From the NCBI RefSeq assembly GCF_016859285.1, contig NC_053419.1:12428501-12492500 (forward strand): DNA of 64,000 nucleotides, given 5' to 3'. The notes under the pieces were generated by a model. The model was given only the letters and a program-made list of their open reading frames with translations. It did not search any database and was not told the origin of the DNA. Below are positions 54,408-64,000 of the stretch, in pieces. Both the position numbers and the translations under genes were made by a program. The stretch comes from Xiphias gladius. Its lineage: Eukaryota; Chordata; Actinopteri; Istiophoriformes; Xiphiidae. Position 1 is the first letter of the stretch. Each line of letters begins with the position of its first letter.

Positions 54408-56230
54408 AGTCCAAGGGGAATGCCTCCACTGAAGACTTTTGCCATCATATGGCTAAGTTGCATTTATCGTAAAGCCTTATGGTTTCAATAAGTATTATCC
54501 AAATTCTGATGACAGAATCCAAGATACTGGGGACAATGCATTTTAATGGATAACCTCATTCTGTTATTTGTTTTTTATTACCTCAAACGATGTTGTTATC
54601 CTTGCTCTGGTGACAAGACCTCAAATAATGGCGCTTCCCTCAGTAAAAACTGAAAGGCCTATCGATGGGGCTACGATAAGAACTCTACTCCATCTCTATG
54701 CAGAGGTAGCCAGTTTTAGGTGGCAAGGTTACCACGTGTGAAACTATTGCACTAAAATAGTGCTTCTCACAGACTTTGTGCTTCTGCGGGCTTGATTCAG
54801 TTGCTGTGTTCCTCAAAGCAAACTGAGAAACCACTGAGATATCAGTCAGGGAGAATGACAGTGATATTGAGGAAAAGTGCTGTGTTTGATGGACTGAAGT
54901 GATCTGATAGCAGAAGGCAGATGAAAATCGCTCCTACACACTGTCACTCAGAGATATCTTAAAAAGCTTGAAATGAGGGGGAAAAAGCATATATCTTTTA
55001 GGTTAGATACAGCAGCAACTATAGCGGTTTTCTTTTTGCAGAGTTCTCCTGTAGAATGACTATTTTTGGGGCGACGCTGCAAATAATCTAATCCCTTAGT
55101 CAAAATAAATGCATTCAAATCTGTACTTGCACTTACTTTTTAACCAATGCAGTTCAATGCTGACTGACACCTGATATAAAGATGCGTTGCTCAGTAAAAG
55201 AAGAACCTTTGAGATGTTTGGGCATGGGTTGAAGATTGTCAGTTCTCAAGTTGTGGCTAATGTTGATGAATCAAGTCAAAGCCCTTTTCTGTTTTTCACA
55301 AAGAAGCATTAAATTACACCTGCCGATGTCGACAGAAATGTATTGAGTGATCACAGAATCAGTAATCAAGCCTTGTCTTGCTGTGTCTCACCTCCTGTCC
55401 TTCCTTCCCGTGCTATTTATGCTTGCTGTCATCCCAGCTGGGCAACAACAAATGCTTAACAGCCACTCGCTGAAACCTTATCTACCTTTTAAAAAGAAAA
55501 TGCCTATTTTTATATATTTTGATGAGGACAAGCACACCTCTTACAACGAAACAAACAACAATGGGGATGTAAGAAGCGACAGATTCAGCATATCTAGCAT
55601 ATGGTTTCATATTTTTTGGACTGGAGTTAAGATACATACATACAATGGTCTACTGGGTTCTTTCCTGAACTTAATTATACACAGATTTTAAAATTGCATT
55701 ATTCTTCAGATTGCATTTATTTTTTACAGCAAATGCTTCAGATGACACTGTGGGCTGAGCAGGAAGAGCAGCATTCAAGAGCAGAACTGGTAAATTTCTG
55801 CTTGTAGTGACTGGTATTTATTAGGTTTAAAGGTTTTAATGTCAGAAAGCAAATTAAAATATTTGAATTTGACCTCCTTGGTCCTTCATACAGTATATCT
55901 CAATATCAACTGTGTGAAAAGCCTCGATGTTGCCAATAAACCCTCTGGACATTAATATTCACCATATGAACATGGTTGCTAATGCAACCTTTTCAACATT
56001 CACAGAGCATAGCATTGGTCAGACAAGATCTGGTGGTCACTCGTCAAATCAGAAGCACTGATCTTGATCAACTAGCCAACCCACCAACCAATAAGTCAAT
56101 CAGAAGGTCAACAAAGTGACAGTTGTTCAGTCCACAAACTTCAGCAACGTAGAAACCAATGAGAGATTATACTGTATGCGACTTAAACAAACAATTAAAC
56201 AATAAAAATATACAATTTGATAGGCCTGTG
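54408..56230 (+). other. kcnn2: kcnn2 3' UTR and candidate polyadenylation signals
   Basis: Begins directly after the TAG. AATAAA hexamers occur at 55104-55109, 55935-55940 and 56201-56206. The last is followed by T-rich and then GT-rich DNA (56231-56300), so it is a good candidate for the distal end. SK channel mRNAs often have long 3' UTRs. No further exon was recognised. Confidence 0.5.
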
Positions 56231-56719
56231 TCCTTTTTTATTATTGTGTGAGAGTTTGTATTAAATAGGAAAAGTTACAATGTGTGTTTGTGTGTGTCCC
56301 TGCATAAACAAGTAAGAGAGTTAGATCAACATATAACTGTAAAAATTGTGGTTCAAATCACTTCTCAGTTTAATTGAATTTGATTTGGGGTGGCAACCTC
56401 TTCATTTCTCACTGATCGACCACTGAATGGAATCAAATTAAGGAGGTGTGTCTCTCATGTTTATATTTCGGTAAATTTTGCCCCGAACGATAACTTCTAG
56501 GCATTCCAATGTAGGCTTTAGGTGGCTGACCATATTATACATTTAACCAATCTGAAAACTACAGTCATGGCTAAAACAGTAAAACAGCCCTACAATAAAC
56601 CCTCTTTCATCAGGGTTATAATGGTCAGTTGTTGTATTAGCCAGGTGTTGATTCAATTTTTATGGTCATATATATATACACACACATATATGTCATATAT
56701 ATGACATTATTATATTGTT

Positions 56720-56945
56720 ACTGATGTGTCATGTGTCAATGTGCAGCATTTTATTGTTGAAGCTGTTCAGGGTGCAGCTATTTTTAATTTTATATACAGT
56801 TAGGTACAGTAATGTAGTCCAGTTGTTCCTTGCCTAGGGGTCGGGCCCCTCCAAATGATCACATGATAAATCTAGGGGTTCGTGAAATGATTAATGGGGT
56901 AGGAAACGCAGAAAAATAACGTTTGGGGGCCTCAAACACTTAAGA
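56720..56945 (+). repeat. Dispersed repeat, family C with GGGTCGGGCCCCTCC extension
   Basis: Starts with GTCAATGTGCAGCATTTTAT as in other family C copies, but then continues into GGGGTCGGGCCCCTCCAAAT and GAAATGATTAATGGGG, a second module often found joined to it. It lies in the kcnn2-drg1 gap. Confidence 0.65.
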
Positions 56946-57179
56946 AACTATCGAAAAGTACAGAGTGGAAATGTTTCTTTGATGCAAACTGCTAACGGCT
57001 CCAAGACACAAAACCTGATGTGTGCTTTTTGGAAAGCAACACAAGCCAAACAAGGTCGGGAGCCAAGGATTCAATCTTTAACAATACACTATTTTATACG
57101 CTTACTTGTGTTTTTTCCTGTAAAATCTTAATTTCTCGTCTAAATAGTTTTTGTCCTGTGAGGCAACACACCGGGCACA

Positions 57180-57357
57180 GAACTCAGCGCGACAGTACTC
57201 TGTCCTCGCGAGATTTCCCCTCGAAGCAGCGCACAGCGGCACTTGCGTGGTGTAGACCTGTGTGCTCGCTAAACAAAATCTAACTTTGCCAACTTCCATG
57301 TAAAATCTTTCCAGCATCTTTCGGCAACGTTGATTGTACACAGGGATAACTGTCACC
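57180..57357 (+). promoter_or_regulatory. drg1: drg1 promoter and 5' UTR with a CGCG element
   Basis: CpG-rich stretch directly upstream of the drg1 ATG. CCTCGCGAGA at 57204-57213 is a 9/10 match to the palindromic TCTCGCGAGA element of TATA-less, often bidirectional housekeeping promoters. It lies about 150 bases before the start codon and no TATA box is present. The distance to kcnn2 (2.9 kb) and its direction make sharing with that gene unlikely. Confidence 0.6.
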
Positions 57358-60300
57358 ATGAGTATACTCGCCAAAATAGCGGAGATTGAAAATGAGGTAA
57401 GGTAAAAGTAGATAGGAAGGTAATCCAATGAATCTGTCACGTTTTAGCCTGCCGCTAGCTTTTAACGCTAGCAAATAATTAGCCTAGCTCCCACAGCTGG
57501 GCCTCGCATTATCCATATTATTTCAGGTCTACAGTTCCTTGACCGGTTACAGCGTTCATCGGAGTGTGCTCATTCAACTTGTGGATGGGTTATGAATCAA
57601 ATAAGATAATTTAGAGGATGCTGCCAACCCCCAGGTCTCCAGCGTAGATGCGGTTTGACAGGCTGACAACCAAACTCACGTCAATAACGGCGTACAAATT
57701 GTTTCTCGTGGCCCACAAACAATCAAAACTGAGACCAAAATTAGTGGAATATTAAAGAGGCAACAATTTTTACCAAGCAGCCTACCATTTCTACCAGTCC
57801 GAGTGAGCTCCCTTCTCTTAGGTAGGTCTACAAACAGGGTATCTAAGAAAGGGACAAGAGCTTTTGGAAAATGGAATATGCAGTGTAAAATAATTAGTTA
57901 GATAAGTAGTCTTATAATTTAGATTATCTTAAAAACCTTAGCAGAGATAGTACCGGAAGAAACATAAACCTAGCCGTGACCCTTTTCTTTTAGGATTTGC
58001 AATAACCCCTCACAAGTTAACTTCAGACTGTAGTTCTCTCTTGAAATGGCCCAACAGAGCAGGCGGTGACACTGAGCGACCAGGTGAAGGAAAGACACTT
58101 TACGTCCTATTCAAGCAGTTATAACGCAAGTCATTATTTTATCTCAGTTAGATAGTATCTGCACCCGTGATTCGTGGTGGTCGTATGAGGTTCCATACGA
58201 CCACCACCCAGAGTGGGTAGGTATTTAAAGTCAGTCCCAGGTTTGAGGACTGGAACGGAAACCTGCAGAGCTCCTTGTGCCAGTCCTCAGTGCTGTACAA
58301 CACTGGCATCTTTCCTTTTATTCGCAAATGCAATTTAATAATCCCTACATGTCATGTCATTGTAGCATGTCAAGTTTTCTTTTGAGACTATTAGTATCAG
58401 TCAATTAGTCTGTTAACTGAAAATTACTCAGCAGATATTTCGAGAATTGAGTCATTTTTCAAGCATCTTAAATGTGAGAATTCTATGCTTTTCTTTATCA
58501 TATGTGATAGTAAATGAATATCTTCTGGTTTTTGGACTGTTTGGTTCGAACAACACGACATTTTAAGATGTCGCATTGGGCTTGGGGAAATTGTGACTGT
58601 GAAATATTTAGATTTCTCAATATTTACTGACACGTTATAGACCAAACGATTAATTGATTGATTGCGAAAATCATCTGCAGATTTTAATAATCATTAGTTG
58701 CAGCCCTAGTGACATTGTGGGTTAACATCGGATTTATATGTATTTTAATTGCAAGTATTGGCCATTCTTTATACCCACTCCCTCCAATTCAGAGTTGTGT
58801 AGGGCTCCAGCCTGTCCCAGCCTGCAATGGGTAAAAAGTAGGGAAAACAACCTGGACAAGTTGTCCTTCTGCTTCTCTAGTAATGTAATCTTAAACTATA
58901 CTTGAATGTAGACAGTAAAAACTGTCTTCTCTGTGCTGCTTACTGGTTATTTCAAAATTGTCATGCAAAGAACAAGTTTGAGACTTCATGCTCGTGTTGT
59001 TACTGTTAATTGTAGATGGCCAGGACACAGAGGAACAAGGCCACAGCTCACCACTTGGGTCTGCTCAAAGCACGTCTTGCCAAACTGAGGAGGGAACTCA
59101 TCACACCAAAAGGAGGCAGTGGTGGTGGAACAGGAGAAGGTAAAATCACGATTTTTAAATGCCTAGTCCACTCACTACTCTTACCTAGGTTTATTACAAA
59201 CACGCCCTCTAGCCTTTTCTGTCCCATAAACCATCATAGTGGGTATCTGGTTTGATTGAAGTTTCTGATTATTTTTGTATCTTTTAGGTTTCGATGTAGC
59301 AAAAACGGGTGACGCCCGCGTTGGCTTCGTTGGTTTTCCTTCAGTAGGAAAGTCTACACTGCTAAGTAACCTTGCAGGTGTGTACTCTGAGGTTGCGGCC
59401 TACGAGTTCACCACTCTTACAACGGTTCCTGGGGTCATTCGCTACAAAGGTGCCAAAATTCAGGTACAAGAATTTCCTGTTTGTTCAGTACCTGTAAAAG
59501 TGTTTTCAGTTTACTACGTTTTCAGCAGATTGCTTATTTTCCATTCTTGCCTTCGTTCTTTTAAGCTCCTGGATCTCCCAGGAATCATTGAGGGGGCCAA
59601 GGATGGCAAGGGCAGAGGCAGACAGGTTATTGCAGGTAAGAATGCGATCAGTGAGGTTTCTGCTAAAATTGATACAGGTTTGAATTGGCAAAATAGAATT
59701 TTAAAGCAAAGGATAATAGCAGAATTTCTTTTTTTTCCCCTGTTCATAATAATGCAAACATAGAATGCTTTTCCAGTTGTTCCATTTAATGAGACACTTT
59801 TCACTTTGGTCATTACACTTTGCTCTTGTTATGTGCCTCCGGTGGCATCTAAGTGGCAAGATGAAATTCAATAATGAGTGAAATGTGATGTTTAAAGGCC
59901 ATGATTTAATCAGATTAATTTCTGCCCAAAGGATTTTTTGATCACTATACGGGCAGAAAGACGAACAAATTTGCTTTCACAAAAGGTTGAGCTATTGACT
60001 TTAGCAAACAATTTACACCGTTACAAACACATTTAGACATTTTGTGGACTCCACTAGTGGCAGGAAAATGTAAAACCTCACAAGTGTTATGATTATGAAA
60101 TTTTTGCAGATACATACTGTAGCCACTACCGAAGTAATGTGTCTCCAAATCAACTCTGCTCTAACCAGTGGTTTTTGTCTCGCTCCTTTCTGTTTTAGTG
60201 GCTCGAACCTGCAACCTAATCCTCATAGTGCTCGATGTGTTGAAGCCTCTTGTTCATAAGAAGCTAATAGAACATGAGCTGGAGGGCTTTGGCATCCGAC

Positions 60301-63300
60301 TCAATAAACAACCACCCAACATCGGTTTCAAGAAGAAAGACAAAGGAGGCATCAACTTCACGGCTACAGTGTGTCTCACACAGCACAACAGCAATTTAAA
60401 TACAGAGGAGCACATTTCTCACAATTTCCACATCTTAGTAAATAACTGAAATGAATAATGTAATGCTGATAGGAGTTCTTAGTTGATTTTAGTGGGGAGA
60501 TATTTGACAGTGTTATAAACTGCTGGTTGTTTACTTGTCATTCAACCAACTGATGAGCTGGAAAAGTGAGATTATCAGAACGTGACGTGGTGATACTGCC
60601 ATTATTTTGACATGCAGGATTTCAGTTGTCAGGGGTGTCAGTTCATTTTGATGATGGGCTTTTTTCTGGCATCCCATTAAATGCAGTGGATACAAAGATT
60701 TTTTTTAAAGTTTCAAACTGTTCTGCAGAATTAAATGTGGAAAACACATTTTTACATAGTTAGGTCTCATCACCCTTTCAGCAAACACTGTAACACTTTT
60801 TGATGCTGCCCTCTGGTGGATTTGCATGAGATTACACTTAATTTCTGCAAAATATCAGCAATTGTTTTGTATCTGATACCATTGAGTCTGCATTCATTTA
60901 CTGAGGAATTTTTATTATAGTGTACTAGAAGCATGATGTCAATGGTATAATGTGAAAAATATCTAATAATGGAGGTGCTTGATATGTATAAAGTATTTCA
61001 GTTTTCATCCTCTCGCTCTCTTGTGTTGATTGACCTCATCCCTGATCTCTCTCTCTCTCTCTCTCTCTAGTGTGCACAAAGTGAGCTAGATGGTGAAACG
61101 GTGAAGAGTATCCTGGCCGAGTACAAAATCCACAATGCCGACATCACTCTGCGCAGCGACTCCACGGCTGATGACCTCATTGATGTGGTGGAGGGAAATC
61201 GGTAAGCTGCTGAAGAACCAGAATGGGTCCTCCTTAGTCATCCCCAGTGGGTGTGGCCTGTTGGAATCTAAAATCCTATTTCACTTCCAACTACACCAAT
61301 GCAGTTAAATTTTCAAAAGGCATTTTTATGTACCTTACGGTCTTCCAACCATACTTGTATTTTCAGACCACCTTTTTCAGACATATGTTTAATCTAGTTA
61401 AGAAATGACATCTCTTACCTTGAAACCTATGGGGTTGCCATTCCTAAATGGAATTGAATAAAAGCACCAAAAAAATGCATTAAATTTTAATCCAGGATAT
61501 GGATAATGTGGGGTGGAGTATGTATTGTGGGTCTAACTCTGCGCTGTGTTGTATATTAGACGAGGCTCACACTTCCCGGGACTGTCTTTTAGCATTTTCT
61601 TGCAGGAAACCGGACATGGCAACAGTATAACATGCCTGCAATTTTAGAGAAAAAGTATTAACCAGGGTCTCTCTTGCATAAATACCATTTTCCTTCCCAT
61701 GGAAAAAAAGAGAGCAAAATACACACTAATATTACAAAGAGATAAATAAAACTCATTAAATAAATGAATAACCAAACTGTACTCTTTCTGTAAAATATTT
61801 CAAGAAAAACAGCCATGTAAAACCCACATACTTCCATTTATTTAGAAACAACACATTCACTGGGCCTGTACACACATGCTTCGACAAACAGATTTACACA
61901 TGAAAACAAATAAAAGTTTAGCTCCAAAATGTAAAATATCTATACATTCACTTAACACTTGATTAAGTAACTTAACATATGTACCAGATAAATAGCGAAA
62001 TATATATATATAAAACGTTAACCTTTCCAGCAGATAAGCCCAAAACGAAAAGAGGAAGTAGAACAAACAGAAGTACAACTCAGAGTTTGGTTTATGAAAT
62101 AAAACACTCACTAAACTTCCTGTTGAGACACAAAACATTCCCTTTTATATTAATTCCACATGGCAACGTAATTGTTTACATAAAAACGTAGTAGCACACC
62201 TCTGGGGAAGATAGGAAAGAGAGGAAATATAACACTGGAAGCATACTTTTCAAAATAGAAGGCTCCACTAAAGCCACATAAAATTCTACAGTATGTACTC
62301 TGCCAGTAATGGCCTGTATTTAATTTACCACAACATACACACCACTACACATGCATCAGAAATAACCTTCCTAAAATAATTAGTGAAATTAAATGTTTAA
62401 CTGTCTGCCATGTCTGTTTAATATGTTAGGAAAAATTACATTTGGTTTGTGGTTGTATCTGACAACTCAAACCAGAATCAGCTTACCTGTAGTTTAACTG
62501 AGGCAACCAATAAAGGCAGTAAAAGGGTGAATCAGCTGGAAATTTTTCTTTTCAAGTCGGTTATAATATTAAAAAACAAACAAAACAAAAAAAAACCCAC
62601 AAAGGTATGAATTCATTTGCTGAACACTGATTGTTGCGGATTGTGCAGTAATTTCATGGACAGCAGGCATTTACAGTCTTTTGTCACAACAGGGTCTACA
62701 TCCCATGCATATATGTGCTCAACAAAATCGATCAGATCTCCATCGAGGAGCTAGACATCATTTACAAGGTGCCCCACTGTGTACCCATCTCAGCCCACCA
62801 CCGCTGGAACTTTGATGACCTGCTGGAGAAGATGTGGGACTACCTACAGCTTGTGCGCATGTAAGAGTTGTTAATCCGGTCACCACAAGGGCGTGTGAAT
62901 GGAGGGGAAAGACATTTTGGGGATTTATGTGCTGCAAAACAGGGAGACTATGTTAAAATGTACTTTTTTGTTGAAGACTGGAAAATTTGACTGAGGAGAT
63001 GTTTTCATTTGCAGCTACACCAAACCCAAAGGCCAGCTTCCTGATTACACATCTCCGGTTGTACTCCCTGACGGACGAACTTCAGTCGAGGATTTCTGCT
63101 TAAAGATTCACAAAAACCTCATCAAAGAATTCAAGTAGTGAGTACTGTAGACTTGGTTTTATTTTTTCAGTGTTAACGGGAATTCTGCCTTTGAGCACCA
63201 GCACAGATTTGATTATTTTTACAATCTTGAACACATCCAAACAGTTGACCTCAGGTTTGTCTCAATCTATTCAGTACATCAGAACTTTAAATATTTAGTA

Positions 63301-64000
63301 AACATTTTGGGAAATTAAACATGTTAAAAAAGCGGATTATTCCACATTTTAGCTCATTTATTTGCTTGTTTCTTTTAGTGTGACAAGGTTTCTTACTAAA
63401 AGGTATTGATAGAACTACAATACAACGGAATGACAAGTGGTCATCGAATGGTTTAAAACAACACAGGCGCTTTAATATCAGCCATTGCCCTCTTTATGGC
63501 GAGATACGCCTGATAAGCATTAATTGGAGAGTCTGGATTAGGACCTGAGATGATGTGTTGCACCACCATCTTCAAATGGGAGAGCTAAAATTGTCAATCA
63601 GTCAATATGTTAGTGCTGCTAAGCATTACCCATCCTCCAGGGAATGAGTGGGTCAGACAGTGACACATGCGATTAGAGAGCCTTTGTAACTAAAGGATGT
63701 CATTGTACCCTGTAGGTTACTTTATAGTGCAGCACCTTTGTCTTTGTAGCAAAGAAAGAAAAGATTCATCTTCATTATTTATTTTCTGGTGTAATTAAGC
63801 TGTGAGGGTCTGCATGATTAGCTCTGTCATCTCTTCATTTTTCTTCTTTAAGATCGTGTAGAATGAAACATGCATCCTATTAACTGCATTGAAGGGATCC
63901 GTAATGTACAATGATTTAGGTCATTTTTAAACTCTTCCTCTTTCAGTGCTCTCGTGTGGGGCTCATCTGTGAAACACAACCCTCAAAAGGTGGGCAAGGA
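57358..64000 (+). CDS. drg1: Developmentally regulated GTP-binding protein 1 (partial, cut at window end)
   Basis: Obg/DRG-type GTPase that works with its partner DFRP1 (ZC3H15) on translating ribosomes (family knowledge). Exons: 57358-57396, 59016-59139, 59288-59463, 59566-59635, 60199-60368, 61071-61201, 62693-62860, 63015-63137 and 63947 to the edge. Phases fit; 351 codons are present and about 15 remain beyond the window by comparison with the 367-residue human protein. G1 is GFPSVGKS (70-77), G3 DLPG (116-119), G4 NKID (247-250) and G5 SAH (270-272). The TGS domain begins near [13 protein letters not shown]. The first exon encodes only [13 protein letters not shown]. Lys21 in the NKAT context matches the lysine reported to be hydroxylated by JMJD7 in human DRG1 (Lys22). 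The start ATG has A at -3. Confidence 0.97.
58174..58207. repeat. Perfect 14-bp inverted repeat with 6-nt loop in drg1 intron 1
   Basis: GTGGTGGTCGTATG (58174-58187) pairs exactly with 58194-58207. A second perfect 10-bp pair, TGAGGACTGG at 58244-58253 with 58280-58289, follows within 80 bases. No family match. It could be a structured intronic RNA or a decayed mobile element. Confidence 0.75.
58425..58715 (+). repeat. Dispersed repeat, family D, near full copy
   Basis: Runs from AGCAGATATTTCGAGAATTG through ACCAAACGATTAATTGATTG to CATTAGTTGCAGCCCTA. Same element as 44060-44370 in opposite orientation. Confidence 0.75.
58765..58865 (+). repeat. Fragment of a dispersed element (CCAGCCTGTCCCAGCC)
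   Basis: GGGCTCCAGCCTGTCCCAGC followed by CCTGGACAAGTTGTCC resembles a common fish repeat segment. Short and diverged. Confidence 0.4.
60806..60819 (-). promoter_or_regulatory. CTCF-like core motif in drg1 intron 5
   Basis: CTGCCCTCTGGTGG is the reverse complement of a full-length CTCF core (CCACCAGAGGGCAG), with no departure from CCASYAGRKGGCRS. It is the best of three CTCF-like sites in the window. Confidence 0.4.
61046..61068. repeat. (TC)n microsatellite forming the drg1 exon 6 acceptor
   Basis: Eleven CT units run directly into the AG of the acceptor at 61069-61070. The microsatellite is therefore the polypyrimidine tract of this splice site, in a position where length changes would affect splicing. 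Confidence 0.9.

Overview
This window is nuclear DNA from a ray-finned fish, most likely a spiny-rayed (percomorph) teleost. The genes have many exons with GT-AG introns. (GT)n and (AC)n microsatellites are frequent, and the intergenic and intronic DNA is full of dispersed repeats of kinds I recognise from percomorph genomes. All four genes have vertebrate proteins as their closest recognisable relatives. I assembled the exons by hand from splice sites and reading phase. Every junction in the four models keeps the frame.

Layout. Positions 1-755 may be the 3' end of an upstream + strand gene, with an AATAAA at 731. Positions 756-4800 hold microsatellites and no gene I can recognise. On the minus strand, 13132-5392 is a 17-exon cytosolic purine 5'-nucleotidase of the NT5C2 family (best call nt5c2l1, 499 aa). 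Next, also on the minus strand, 19780-14868 is a 12-exon facilitative sugar transporter of the SLC2A11/GLUT11 type (501 aa). Positions 19.8-31.2 kb are a gene-poor stretch of dispersed repeats with one perfect 19-bp hairpin. On the plus strand, 32493-54407 is the complete coding region of kcnn2 (SK2 small-conductance calcium-activated potassium channel, 673 aa), with an 11.2-kb second intron. Also on the plus strand, 57358-64000 is drg1 (developmentally regulated GTP-binding protein 1), cut by the window edge in exon 9, about 15 codons before the expected end.

The four genes do not form a pathway. They are a purine nucleotidase, a sugar carrier, a neuronal potassium channel and a translation-factor GTPase that happen to be neighbours. 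The two metabolic genes point one way, and kcnn2 and drg1 point the other.

Most notable observations: (1) about 1.2 kb upstream of the kcnn2 start codon lies a perfect 21-bp inverted repeat, and each arm is a near-consensus RE1/NRSE site for the neuronal silencer REST. (2) A 9-nt microexon in kcnn2 would insert Ala-Arg-Lys into the calmodulin-binding domain, matching a known mammalian SK2 splice form. (3) The last codon of the nt5c2l1 reading frame is a TAA next to a possible donor, followed by a phase-compatible exon that would encode an acidic tail. (4) There is a Cys/His-rich N-terminal extension on kcnn2 (long isoform) and an upstream ORF that ends one base before its ATG.
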